NCBI GenBank assembly: GCA_964574215.1
Contig: CAZNLR010000012.1
Span: 1-64,000, forward strand
Length of the DNA stretch: 64,000 bases
Reading direction: 5' to 3'
From: GCA-2725625 sp964574215
GTDB lineage: Bacteria; Pseudomonadota; Alphaproteobacteria; Rhodospirillales; UBA2165
The notes beneath the pieces were generated by a model. That model saw nothing but the letters and a program-made list of their open reading frames with translations, ran no database searches and was not told the origin of the DNA. Made by a program: the position numbers and the translations under genes. Positions 34,952 through 43,933 of the stretch are shown here, in pieces; the stretch's first letter is position 1; each line of letters starts with the position of its first letter.

Positions 34952-36343
34952 TCACAACCGTGAAAGTTGTTCGCTGGTCGGTTCGGCGCAACAAAACCAA
35001 GGCTCGCTCATGCTGGGCATGGATGCGCTGCTTTGGCCGGAAACAAACGATATGGCATCGATCGCCGTTTGATCGATGTCGTGAGCCGCCTGCCAAATTT
35101 CAGAAAATATATCTGGGCGCAGCTTTTCTTCTCTCGAACCGTCTTCGACAATCTGCTGAACGTTCCGGCAAAGCTCTTCGACCCGCGGATCGGGGTTTTG
35201 CCATACGTAACTCAGCGCTTCTTGATCGAAACTGCCCAAGCAATCTGACATTTCCGGCAATTGCAGCAATGGCGATCCATTTGGAAGCAGCAGCCGGATC
35301 GCCAACTGGATGGGCGCCACGTTCTCCACCAGTTCAAGATCGGCGATGGTTTTCAGTAGATCGCGGAATCCCTGAAGGGTGGTCCAGGGCGTAAAGGGAA
35401 CGAAGGTCGGTGCGATGGTCAACTCCGCCTGCCGGGTCAATTCGACTGCTTTGAAAAAATCTCGGTGACTATGACCCTTATCGAGGTAACGGAGAACATT
35501 GTCTTCCACGGATTCGACAGCACTGGTGACAAACAGGCAGCCGGTTGATTTCAAATCCGTCAAATATTCGGCATGTTTCAGCAAATGTTCGACCTTGATG
35601 GTCACGTCATAGGTGATGTCCGGATAGGTTTCGTGCAGCGCCGTGACGACGCCGATACCGTGTTTGGGGCCGTTAAAGAAATCAGGATCACCGAAACTGA
35701 TATGTTGGGCGCCGGCATCGATCTGCCCGGAAATATCGGCCAGCACCACATCTTTTTGGACAATTCGAAACTGACCGTTATAGATCGGCACCACGGGACA
35801 ATGGCGGCATACATGCTTGCAGCCCCGGCTGGCCTCGGTGTAGCCGACGATCCGTTGACTACCATCGCCCGGGTCCAGATAGGCGTAACGGTCGAGGGTA
35901 GGAAGGCCGGACCGGTCCGGCACCAGAAAATCCTGCTTGTCCAAGTTGATCACGGTTTGTTTGGTGCTGTTGGCATTAGTCTCCTGCTGCCGGTAAATAT
36001 TGACCAGTTCGCTTTCGTACTCGCCACCGATAAAGCCGCTGCCGCCGAGGGATTTCAAATAGTCCGCATTCAACGGCGCATAAAGACCGAAAAAACAAAT
36101 CCGGGCGTCCGGATTGAGGGTTTTTAACTTGGGCAGCGCCGCGATGGCCAGACGGGTCGCCGTATGCATGGGCAGAAAAATGGCGATCATTCCGGCGCTC
36201 TTGGCGGCGTCTTCGTTCAAATCGTCGAGGGAAATATCGTTGCAGGTCACCCGAGCGCCGGCCTCCCGCAGCCATGCCGCCGGCGACGCCAGTCCGAGGG
36301 GCTGATGTCCTAGATCGTAAGTGGAAAGAAGGAGTACGTTCAC
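34952..36343 (-). CDS. Radical SAM protein with CCAEP C-terminal tail
   Basis: 463 aa. Residues 1 to about 120 resemble a B12-binding-like Rossmann domain (LGLASPAAWLREAG). The radical SAM cluster motif is Cys175-x3-Cys179-x2-Cys182 in SRGCKHVCRHC, followed by IYNGQFRIV and a beta-barrel with HISFGDPDFF. Near the C-terminus is Cys451-Cys452-Ala-Glu-Pro, the tail of the family named CUAEP/CCAEP-tail radical SAM (seleno)protein, where some members have selenocysteine. Here both codons are Cys (TGT TGC). The gene lies 28 bp after the nfu gene and 12 bp before the ATP-grasp gene. Its reaction is not known. Confidence 0.92.
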   Translation of the reverse strand: MNVLLLSTYDLGHQPLGLASPAAWLREAGARVTCNDISLDDLNEDAAKSAGMIAIFLPMHTATRLAIAALPKLKTLNPDARICFFGLYAPLNADYLKSLGGSGFIGGEYESELVNIYRQQETNANSTKQTVINLDKQDFLVPDRSGLPTLDRYAYLDPGDGSQRIVGYTEASRGCKHVCRHCPVVPIYNGQFRIVQKDVVLADISGQIDAGAQHISFGDPDFFNGPKHGIGVVTALHETYPDITYDVTIKVEHLLKHAEYLTDLKSTGCLFVTSAVESVEDNVLRYLDKGHSHRDFFKAVELTRQAELTIAPTFVPFTPWTTLQGFRDLLKTIADLELVENVAPIQLAIRLLLPNGSPLLQLPEMSDCLGSFDQEALSYVWQNPDPRVEELCRNVQQIVEDGSREEKLRPDIFSEIWQAAHDIDQTAIDAISFVSGQSSASMPSMSEPWFCCAEPTSEQLSRL

Positions 36344-36371
36344 CTAAACCACAATTTTGAATTTAGAATAA

Positions 36372-37232
36372 TTAAGCCGGTGGGCCGCCCTTGCCGGGAG
36401 CGTAATAGGGATTGGTGCCGCCAGCATGGTCGGTTACATCCAGCACCTGAAGAATGCTGGGTGCGACGCTTTTGATCTCGCCTTCGACGCCCTGTTTCAG
36501 GGTAACATCCGCCATGCCGCAACCCTGGCAGCCGCCTTCCAGACGGACAAAAGCCGTATCATCTTTTACATCGATCAGAGAAATGTGGCCGCCGTGACCG
36601 GCAATGGCTGGATTGATACGCTCATCGAGGACTTGAAGGATCGCTTGAGCCTCCGGTGTATCCATGCCCGGTTTGGGGATGGCGTCGCGGAAATCCTTAA
36701 CCGCTGTCACTTCCGGTACATAGTGGCTGATCACCTGGTTCATGCCGCCGACCAGCGCCAAGGTTGGACCGACGAACTCGGCATAAAAGACGCCGTCTTT
36801 GTATCCTTTGTATAGGACATCGCCCCCCATCTGCTCGGCGGCGGGGCGAACCCGGCTTTCCATGATATCTTTAATCTGATCGATAATTTCCTGGTCTTCC
36901 TCCCGGTCTTCAAAGGAGAATTCCTCTTCACCGCCGCCCACACCAATTTCGACCATGATCGGCTGGCCGGATGCGTAGTGATCCATGATGGCGCCCAGGA
37001 TCATCGGTTTCATGGTTTGCCAGTCATAGCTTCCATCTTTGGAAACGGTGATGAACTCTTCATAGAGCATGACACCGCTAACGCCATCGACGTCGAATAA
37101 CTTGGCCGCCAGAGGTGATTTTGCGGCGGCCTCGACGTTCACGAATTCCGCCGATCCGGCCGTGAGGACAGTATCACCCGGAAAAAACTTCATACGGTGG
37201 GGGTCGGGCATCGCCTCGGTCTGAATAAACAT
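36372..37232 (-). CDS. Nfu-type Fe-S carrier with duplicated, partly degenerate NifU domain
   Basis: 286 aa, about 100 longer than the usual alphaproteobacterial Nfu. Residues 1-88 are the Nfu N-terminal domain (MFIQTEAMPDPHRMKFFPG). Residues about 112-180 are a NifU-like domain (SRVRPAAEQMGGDVLYKGYKDGV) in which the cluster-binding CxxC is replaced by PTLAL. Residues about 195-270 are a second NifU-like domain with Cys235-x2-Cys238 in GGCQGCG. A Gly/Pro tail follows. It is the first gene of a likely operon with the radical SAM and ATP-grasp genes and may supply their Fe-S clusters. Confidence 0.9.
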   Translation of the reverse strand: MFIQTEAMPDPHRMKFFPGDTVLTAGSAEFVNVEAAAKSPLAAKLFDVDGVSGVMLYEEFITVSKDGSYDWQTMKPMILGAIMDHYASGQPIMVEIGVGGGEEEFSFEDREEDQEIIDQIKDIMESRVRPAAEQMGGDVLYKGYKDGVFYAEFVGPTLALVGGMNQVISHYVPEVTAVKDFRDAIPKPGMDTPEAQAILQVLDERINPAIAGHGGHISLIDVKDDTAFVRLEGGCQGCGMADVTLKQGVEGEIKSVAPSILQVLDVTDHAGGTNPYYAPGKGGPPA

Positions 37233-37392
37233 ACTTTATCTCCGTTGAAAACCGGCCGGTCGTCCACGCTAATGAGATCGACGGGCGCTCAATTCATCTA
37301 ACCCTAATTTAGGCCGCCATTTCAGGTTTTTCCAGGGCGGAATGGTTAATGACCCTATGGTCAGTGTGGCTAATCGGGTTGGCCCGTGACCT

Positions 37393-39051
37393 TTAAGGCC
37401 GGTAGCGGCATATACCAAGTTTAATCAACCAGGCCAAGGTGCGGACAATTTTCGCCGGATCAATTTGTGGAATTAGCCGTATGATGTCCGCGACCTTGGT
37501 TTCTTTCCCGTTTTCCAACTGGCCGATGACAAAGGGCAGGTCCTCCAAATCCATCAAAGAATCGCCGTAGACAAGGCCCGCTTTCAAGCCGATCAATTTC
37601 ATGGCTTCCGCCCAGTCGGAGGACACCAGTTCTATCTTTCCATCGCCCGACAGATTGTAGGTGGCAAACCCCTCGAACATGGCAAACGGGTCGGGATGAG
37701 AAGGGTGGAAAGGGCTTGCTTGACGGCGCGGCGCGATTTCGTCAGCCGACATTCGTTTCTCGGCAAGTTCCTTCCAAAGATCTTCGTAGGCTGCGATGAT
37801 GACCGACCAATTATATTTATGAACGGCCCGTTCCCGGCCCGAATCGCCCATGGTCCGACGCAAACCAGGATTGCCAATCAGCTTCTTTAAGGCTTCGACC
37901 AACTCATCCAGGTCGACGGCCGTGGACTGCTGGGTGCCGCCTAAATAATCGCCGTAATGGCCGGGCCTGGCGAAGTAATCATAGGCCAGGTCCATACCGA
38001 AACCGGAAGCGGGCATGACGGTTGGAATCAAAAAACCGTCAACGCCGTCCCGCACCGTATCCCGGTAGCCGTCCCAGTCGGAAACGACAACCGGCAGATT
38101 CGCCGCCATGGCTTCGATGGGCGTCAGCCCGAAACTTTCCTGAACATTGTCGACCAGTGAGCAAAAAATATCGGCCCCGGCCCAGAGGCCGTCAGGATAA
38201 TTGGCATCACCATGGCGGATAAAAACCACGTCGGCTTTGTCGCAAACTTTTGCCGCGGCCTCCATGAAACCCTCTTCGCTGGGCTGGTCATTGAAATAGC
38301 CGTTAAAAACCAGCTTCAAAGGCGTCTCTGTTTCCGCCGCTGCTCTTTCCAGTCCGATCATCAACGGCAGCGGATTGGCCTTGGCGACAAAATTGAGACG
38401 ACCAACGAAAAGAATCACCACGTCCTCGTCAATGGGTCCGATGCCGAGGTTTTCCCGTTGACGGGCGCGCAATCCATCGCCGGTCAGTTTTTTGAATTTG
38501 CTGATGTCGGCACCCAGGGGGATGACCGGAAACTCCATGGGGCAGGGCCGGTCGGCTTTCAGCCGTTCACCCATATAGTCCTGCCAGCCTTCTACAACAT
38601 TCTGAATGGCCGATCTGATCGCCTTCGACGGGCAGATGAGCGCATCCCAGGCCTGGGTCGGCGCCGTGACATACTGCCCCACCATATCCATAACGGAATC
38701 CGTCGAACTGGTGTGAGCGATGCCGGCCACGCTGTAGCGCCGCTGTCCGTGATAGCGCCGCGCCCAGACATGTTTGACGAAGCCCGGGTCATAACGGAAG
38801 AGAGCGCCGATTTCTTCCAATGACGCAGCATCGTTTTGGTTGACGGATATACAGCGAGACGGATCGACACCGGCTTCCTTGGCGAATTCACGGAAGACCC
38901 CTAAGGCTGCATCATCGGGGCAGACGACGGGAAAACGCTCCTGACTGCTAAATCGGAACAGGGCACGGAGGAATTCCTCCGTTGCCACGCCGATGCCGAC
39001 CGGACTGTCTTCTTCCATCTGATGGCCGTCGAAATTGATGGCAACCGTCAT
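37393..39051 (-). CDS. Glycosyltransferase family 4 protein
   Basis: 552 aa. GT-B fold enzyme with VVILFVGRLNFVAKANP at the start of the C-terminal domain and the E-x7-E motif in ESFGLTPIEAMAANLPVVVSDWDGYRD. An additional C-terminal stretch of about 90 residues has no obvious domain (EDLPFVIGQLENGKETKV). No membrane helices. It starts 36 bp after the amidohydrolase on the same strand. The sugar and acceptor are unknown. Confidence 0.88.
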   Translation of the reverse strand: MTVAINFDGHQMEEDSPVGIGVATEEFLRALFRFSSQERFPVVCPDDAALGVFREFAKEAGVDPSRCISVNQNDAASLEEIGALFRYDPGFVKHVWARRYHGQRRYSVAGIAHTSSTDSVMDMVGQYVTAPTQAWDALICPSKAIRSAIQNVVEGWQDYMGERLKADRPCPMEFPVIPLGADISKFKKLTGDGLRARQRENLGIGPIDEDVVILFVGRLNFVAKANPLPLMIGLERAAAETETPLKLVFNGYFNDQPSEEGFMEAAAKVCDKADVVFIRHGDANYPDGLWAGADIFCSLVDNVQESFGLTPIEAMAANLPVVVSDWDGYRDTVRDGVDGFLIPTVMPASGFGMDLAYDYFARPGHYGDYLGGTQQSTAVDLDELVEALKKLIGNPGLRRTMGDSGRERAVHKYNWSVIIAAYEDLWKELAEKRMSADEIAPRRQASPFHPSHPDPFAMFEGFATYNLSGDGKIELVSSDWAEAMKLIGLKAGLVYGDSLMDLEDLPFVIGQLENGKETKVADIIRLIPQIDPAKIVRTLAWLIKLGICRYRP

Positions 39052-39087
39052 GTTTGACTCTCTCCACTCATCGGGGGCAGGCGCCGA

Positions 39088-40086
39088 TCAATGGAAGCTC
39101 ATATTCATCAGCCGTTCCGCGTTGCCGACACAGACTTTCTCCCGGTCGGCTTCGGTCAAATCCAACTGATCGATCATGGCGATGCCTTCGGGGATATCGG
39201 CAAAGGGGGCGTCGGTGGCAAAAACAATGTTGTCGGCGCCGAAATATTCGAGGGCGCATTTAGTGCCGATAGAGGCCCCGAACATGGCCGTATCGGCGTA
39301 GAACATTTTGAAATAATCGCCGTGGGGTTTTTTAAGGGATGGCAGTACGTGGGAATAGTCTTCGTTGCTGGTGCGGGAGCCTAATTTGTTCATGCCGGTG
39401 TCCAACCGCCCTTCGAAGAAGGGGATCATGCCGCCGCAATGGTGGGTGACGATCTTAAGGGCCGGATAGCGGTCGAACAGGCCGGTTAACACCATCCGCG
39501 ACATGGCCACGCTGGTATCGTAAGGCCAGCCCAGCGCCCACCACATCTCATAGCGGGAAACCTCTTCAGCCGCGTAATCCTTGACCATGGCCGGGCGCCC
39601 GGGATGGAGCCAGATGGGCAGATCGTAGTCGGCCATCAGGGCGAAGATGGGATCGAACTCCGGATCGTCGAGGGGGCGGCCCTTAACATTGGTGAAAATC
39701 TGCACGCCACGGGCACCCAGATCGTCAACCGCCCGCTTGGCTTCCGCCATGGCACCGTCGAAATTATGCATGGCGACGGAAGCGACGAAGGCCGGGAAAC
39801 GATCCGGATATTGTTCAACGCATTCGGCCATGGTGTCGTTGCCGATGCGGGCCAGTTCCGTGCCGACTTCGGGTGTGGTGATGGCCTCCAGCGGCGGGTT
39901 AGGCAGCGAAATAATCTGGCGGTAGCCGTCTCCCCCTTTATCCATCGACTTAAAACGGGAGTCTAAATTGTGGACGTCGTTGATTTCCCGCATACGCATG
40001 GCGATATCGCCGATATCGGGCGCCGCCTCACCCCATTTCTTATAAAATTTCTCGGGAAAAATATGGGTGTAAATATCGATGATCAT
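39088..40086 (-). CDS. Amidohydrolase (ACMSD-like, amidohydrolase_2) family protein
   Basis: 332 aa TIM-barrel enzyme of the decarboxylase/hydrolase group. Candidate metal or active-site residues are His8 (DIYTHIFP), His161 (LPIWLHPGRP), His215/216 (IVTHHCGGM) and Asp292 (VFATDAPF). The first His of the usual H-x-H is Tyr6 here, seen in some subgroups. Substrate is not predictable; relatives act on aromatic or unsaturated carboxylates. GGGGAGG precedes the ATG. It follows the RAM-domain gene by 64 bp. Confidence 0.87.
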   Translation of the reverse strand: MIIDIYTHIFPEKFYKKWGEAAPDIGDIAMRMREINDVHNLDSRFKSMDKGGDGYRQIISLPNPPLEAITTPEVGTELARIGNDTMAECVEQYPDRFPAFVASVAMHNFDGAMAEAKRAVDDLGARGVQIFTNVKGRPLDDPEFDPIFALMADYDLPIWLHPGRPAMVKDYAAEEVSRYEMWWALGWPYDTSVAMSRMVLTGLFDRYPALKIVTHHCGGMIPFFEGRLDTGMNKLGSRTSNEDYSHVLPSLKKPHGDYFKMFYADTAMFGASIGTKCALEYFGADNIVFATDAPFADIPEGIAMIDQLDLTEADREKVCVGNAERLMNMSFH

Positions 40087-40150
40087 CGGCTGCCTCCCCG
40101 CTTATTTTGTTCTTTCCGTCCTTGCCCTAAAGACATCTACTTGAGAGCAC

Positions 40151-40393
40151 CTAAGAGAAAGCCTTAAAGGTTATCAGCGTATAGGTATCCTTGATGCCGG
40201 GAATGGTTTGTATTTTTTCGCTAATGAAGTGACCGATGTCGTCGCTATCTTCAAGATAGCACTTGATCAACAAGTCGAACTGGCCCGAGATGGAATGGAT
40301 TTCCGAAACCTGCTCCACGTTCTCTATGGCCTGTTCCGCAACTTTGTAGACTTTCCCGAGATCGCACTTAACCTGAATAAAAATGGTCTGCAT
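40151..40393 (-). CDS. Stand-alone Lrp/AsnC ligand-binding (RAM) domain protein
   Basis: 80 aa, equal to the RAM effector domain of Lrp/AsnC regulators without the DNA-binding helix-turn-helix. The pattern GKVYKVAEQAIENVEQVSEIHSISGQFDLLIK, with the Gly-x-(F/Y)-D effector turn, is clear. Such stand-alone proteins sense amino acids and can modulate partner regulators. GGGAGGG is six bases before the ATG. It is the first gene of the long minus-strand run. Confidence 0.88.
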   Translation of the reverse strand: MQTIFIQVKCDLGKVYKVAEQAIENVEQVSEIHSISGQFDLLIKCYLEDSDDIGHFISEKIQTIPGIKDTYTLITFKAFS

Positions 40394-40515
40394 TTAACCC
40401 TCCCTGATTTGAGAGATATCATACACAAATTTTACCGGGGCTCCAGGGGAGACAACGTGAAGATAACCGGCGTTGCGACGCTTCCTCTATCAAAATCGGT
40501 CAATACGGATATAAG

Positions 40516-41202
40516 ATGGTCCGCATGACATATTTTGAACGGCGGCAAGGGATATTTCCGGGGCACTGTTGTGCACTTTGGATAGCCACGGCGCTGATTT
40601 TGTCGATATGTTGCGGCCCGTTTGCCGTTGCTCAATCCCGGAACGCCAGTGAAACGAAAAGGACAATTTTCGTCACCAGCAATGGCTGGCACACGGGGAT
40701 CGTTGTCGCCAAAGAGGATATTCCCACCGGCCGGCTTCCCGAAACGGCTGATTTTCTCAAGGCGCGGTTTTTTGAGTTCGGCTGGGGAGATGCGGCGTTT
40801 TATCGGGCCAAGGAGGCGACCCTGGGGTTGACGTTAAACGCCGCCTTCGTGCCGACGCCCGCTGTGATGCATGTGGCCGGTATGCGAGCCGATCCGGCGC
40901 GGACTTTCCCGGAAGCCGAAGTTCTTACCTTACCCGTCAATGATGATAGTTTCCGTCGTCTCATCGATTTCGTCGATGCCAGTTTCGAACGGTCCGGGGA
41001 GGTTCGAGCGCTGACGACCGGGCCGGGGCTCTATCCGTTCAGCCGCTTCTATTGGGCCAAGGGAAGTTTTCATCTTTTCAACACATGTAACACCTGGACC
41101 GCCCGCGCCCTTGATGCAGCCGGTTTCAATATCGACGCAGCGGGAACGGTGCGCGCCGAAGCTCTAATGCAACAGGTGCGCGATCTCGGAATTCATTTCT
41201 GA
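40516..41202 (+). CDS. TIGR02117/DUF2459 family exported protein
   Basis: 228 aa. Signal peptide or anchor at about residues 18-40 (LWIATALILSICCGPFAVAQ). The family core includes IFVTSNGWHTGIVV, FFEFGWGDAAFYRA and the C-terminal FHLFNTCNTWTARALDAAGF. The His in NGWHTG and the Cys in NTCNTW are conserved positions in the family and suggest a papain-like (NlpC-like) fold, which is my inference. Function unknown. It stands alone on the plus strand, convergent with the histidine kinase. Confidence 0.87.
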   Translation: MVRMTYFERRQGIFPGHCCALWIATALILSICCGPFAVAQSRNASETKRTIFVTSNGWHTGIVVAKEDIPTGRLPETADFLKARFFEFGWGDAAFYRAKEATLGLTLNAAFVPTPAVMHVAGMRADPARTFPEAEVLTLPVNDDSFRRLIDFVDASFERSGEVRALTTGPGLYPFSRFYWAKGSFHLFNTCNTWTARALDAAGFNIDAAGTVRAEALMQQVRDLGIHF

Positions 41203-41245
41203 AATTTCACTTTTTTAAATAACCTGGAAGCGATCTCGGAGACTT

Positions 41246-43186
41246 TCATTTCGTGATCGGCAGGTCGACCCAAAATTCGCTGCCGTTACCTTCTTCCGAT
41301 TGAAAACCAATCTTCCCGCCGATCGCCTCAACGATACGCTGAGTAATGGTAAGTCCGATTCCTGAACCTTCGATCTCGCCCGCCTCACGGCCAAGGCGAT
41401 TGAATGGGACGAAAATATTTTCTTGCTTTTCACGGGGAATGCCTTGACCGGTATCCTGAACGTATACGCGCAAGGTGTCTTCCGAAATTTGCTTGCCGCC
41501 GACGAAAACCTGTCCGCCAGGGTTATTGTATTTTACTGCATTTGACAACAGGTTGAGAAGAACCTGGCGGAGGCGATTGGTGTCCGTATGGATTTGCGGC
41601 AGGGTTTCGGCGTCGTTGCCATTGATCAGAGTAACTTCTTTTTCCTCGGCCAGGACGGTTACGCCATCCAGGCATTCTTCGATAATAGGTCCGACGTTCG
41701 TGTCCTCCAAGGATACTTCAAGGTGGCCGACTTCGATCTTGCTGAGCTCCAGAACTTGGTTCATGAGGCTCAAAAGATGATTCCCACTTTTGACGACCAA
41801 TCCCAGATATTCGCTTTGATTTTTACTGGGTGGCTCTGCCGGGTTATTTTGCATAAGTTGGGTAAAGCCGAGAATGGCGTTCATGGGCGTCCTAAGTTCG
41901 TGGCTCATACTGGCGAGAAATTCCGATTTCGCTTGGTTGGCTTTTTCCGCCGCTTCTTTTGCCAATCTGAGCCGCAGTTCCGATTCTTTTTCCGCCGACA
42001 GATCACGGATGATGCCGGTAAAACCTATGCCATCGGACGTGCGTGTTTCGCTGAGTCCGAGCCACAAAGGAAAAATACTGCCGTTTTTTCGCCTACCCTC
42101 CAGTTCGCGGCCGATGCCGATGACCTTGGCATGCCCCGTTTCGAGATACCGATTAATATAATGGTCATGTTCGGACCGGTGCGGCTCTGGCATAAGGATT
42201 GAAACATTGGCGTTTATAACCTCATCGACGCCATAGCCGAATATGGCCGATGCCGAGGTATTAAAAGATTTTATCATTCCATGGCTATCGACGGTGACAA
42301 TCGCATCGACGGCGTTTTCGACCACCGTGGTCAAATGCTCTTCGCGATCCCGGAGTTCGGTTTCCGCATTTTCGCGCAGGACTGAGTAGTCGTGGACGGC
42401 ATCCAAAAAAGCGTTTCCTGTTCGCGCCAGCATACCAAGTTCGGTCTTGTCCGGCAGTTGCTCCGTCGGCAACCGTGCCGAACCCGGATCGCGTGGATTT
42501 ATGTTTTCGAACGCGTCGACTAGGGAACTCAGAGGCCGGATCAGCCGCCAGTAGGCAAACCATATGGTGAGCAGGGTCAGGACGAGCAAAGCGATGACAA
42601 GGCCGATACCGGATATTTTGGAAAAAAAGGTGATATTGCTGACCGATTCTCTTACCTCTTCGGCGTTCGCCCGGTGAAGTTCCGTGAGGTGTTGATCCAG
42701 GACACCGAGCGCTTCTACGGCAGGACCATCGTTTACTTTAACAGCTTTGTCGATATCAGCCGGCAATCGCCCCGCCTCGGCCATGGATTCTGCGCGAGCG
42801 ATCATTTTCTTGTACTCGTTCACGGTGGCGAGAAGGGCGGAGAGGGCTTTTTTTTCTTCCCGGTCAAGGCCCCGAGTGTCATAGGCGGTTAAAGCGATGG
42901 AAAGTTGCAGCAGTTTTTTATGAACGATCACGATTTTTGATCGATCCGGACGTAGGATGAAATTTTTAAAATGATGAATGATTCCGTCGTAGCCGAGTAG
43001 GCCGCGCACCTGACTGAGAAGGAGCGCTTTTTGCGCGGCTATTTTCTCAAATTGCGCCCAAGTCACGCCGACCTTTTCAGCATTCCGCACCGATACGGTA
43101 GACAAGGCGGCAGTAAGCGCAACGGCCAACAAAAGCACCAAAGCGACAATCCAGCCAAAAGTCGTTATCCGGAGAGTAGGCGCCAT
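41246..43186 (-). CDS. Sensor histidine kinase with FixL-type heme-PAS signature
   Basis: 646 aa. Membrane segments at about 12-33 and 191-212 enclose a periplasmic sensor helix bundle. A HAMP-like linker is at about 213-265. A PAS domain (about 283-395) contains a run equivalent to the FixL heme pocket: His340 (EHDHYINR) aligns with the proximal heme His, Arg346 with the next conserved Arg, and Arg360 (VIGIGR) with the distal Arg. HisKA has His429 in ASMSHELRTPMNAI; HATPase has DTGQGIP and GSGIGLTI. It starts 2 bp after the stop of an exported repeat protein, so the two are probably coupled. No response regulator is adjacent. Confidence 0.92.
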   Translation of the reverse strand: MAPTLRITTFGWIVALVLLLAVALTAALSTVSVRNAEKVGVTWAQFEKIAAQKALLLSQVRGLLGYDGIIHHFKNFILRPDRSKIVIVHKKLLQLSIALTAYDTRGLDREEKKALSALLATVNEYKKMIARAESMAEAGRLPADIDKAVKVNDGPAVEALGVLDQHLTELHRANAEEVRESVSNITFFSKISGIGLVIALLVLTLLTIWFAYWRLIRPLSSLVDAFENINPRDPGSARLPTEQLPDKTELGMLARTGNAFLDAVHDYSVLRENAETELRDREEHLTTVVENAVDAIVTVDSHGMIKSFNTSASAIFGYGVDEVINANVSILMPEPHRSEHDHYINRYLETGHAKVIGIGRELEGRRKNGSIFPLWLGLSETRTSDGIGFTGIIRDLSAEKESELRLRLAKEAAEKANQAKSEFLASMSHELRTPMNAILGFTQLMQNNPAEPPSKNQSEYLGLVVKSGNHLLSLMNQVLELSKIEVGHLEVSLEDTNVGPIIEECLDGVTVLAEEKEVTLINGNDAETLPQIHTDTNRLRQVLLNLLSNAVKYNNPGGQVFVGGKQISEDTLRVYVQDTGQGIPREKQENIFVPFNRLGREAGEIEGSGIGLTITQRIVEAIGGKIGFQSEEGNGSEFWVDLPITK

Positions 43187-43188
43187 CG

Positions 43189-43857
43189 CTACTGCTCTTT
43201 CTTACCCGACGTCGGGGTTGGCTTTTGGTACTTGTCGATCAGCTCGAGACGGCGGCCAAGTAAATCGACCAATCCGAACACATCGCTCGGCACTTTGCCG
43301 GAAATTTGCTTGTCCCGGTAAAATTGGCTCACGGGTAGACCGCCATCCGTGAGGTCGACATACTTTTCAACTAAGGCATTCAAGATTTGAGTGGAAAGCA
43401 AAAATACCTGACTGGGTGTAATTTCACCTCCCACGGTTTTACCTTCCAACACTTGATAATCCTCGATCCAGCTGGGTGTCGGAGGAGGGGGGCTTAAACC
43501 ATACAATTTGATAAGGCGCGCCTGAATTGCTCTTGCCCGCACGAACACGTTGGCTGGTTTTTTATCTTTGAAGGTTACGGGACGCACAGCGTTGATATTA
43601 TTTAGGAGGTCGTCTTGCGGTGTAGACTGTCGCTGGATTTCATAAAAAACCGAATTGATATTGAGCCAAAGCCCGTAAACATGACTGGGCGTTAATCCCA
43701 ATTCGAGTGCCTGTCCCGGTCCGGTCGAGCATAGCGTTAAGAAAACCGCCAGGCCAATCGGCTTTAGGCGCCGAATAACACGGAATATTCCTTGATAAAG
43801 CAAACCGGTTAATTCTAGTAGGTTCATTGTAAAACAGCGCGGAAGTATTGCCCCCAC
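43189..43857 (-). CDS. Exported four-repeat protein coupled to a histidine kinase
   Basis: 222 aa from a GTG; an ATG ten codons later (43827) is an alternative start. A hydrophobic signal (LAVFLTLCSTGPGQA-LEL) ends near residue 50. Four similar units, each beginning x-P-(S/A)-x-V-(Y/F), start near residues 55, 99, 146 and 188: TPSHVYGLWLNINSVF, KPANVFVRARAIQARL, TPSQVFLLSTQILNAL and VPSDVFGLVDLLGRRL. I do not recognise the family. The stop is 2 bp before the kinase start. A periplasmic ligand sensor or accessory for the kinase is a reasonable inference. Confidence 0.8.
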   Translation of the reverse strand: MGAILPRCFTMNLLELTGLLYQGIFRVIRRLKPIGLAVFLTLCSTGPGQALELGLTPSHVYGLWLNINSVFYEIQRQSTPQDDLLNNINAVRPVTFKDKKPANVFVRARAIQARLIKLYGLSPPPPTPSWIEDYQVLEGKTVGGEITPSQVFLLSTQILNALVEKYVDLTDGGLPVSQFYRDKQISGKVPSDVFGLVDLLGRRLELIDKYQKPTPTSGKKEQ

Positions 43858-43933
43858 TAGAATACGTGAATATTCCGGCCAACTATTATTAGATGGGGTA
43901 AATACTTATGGGGCGAAGCTGTAGGGTTATCGC

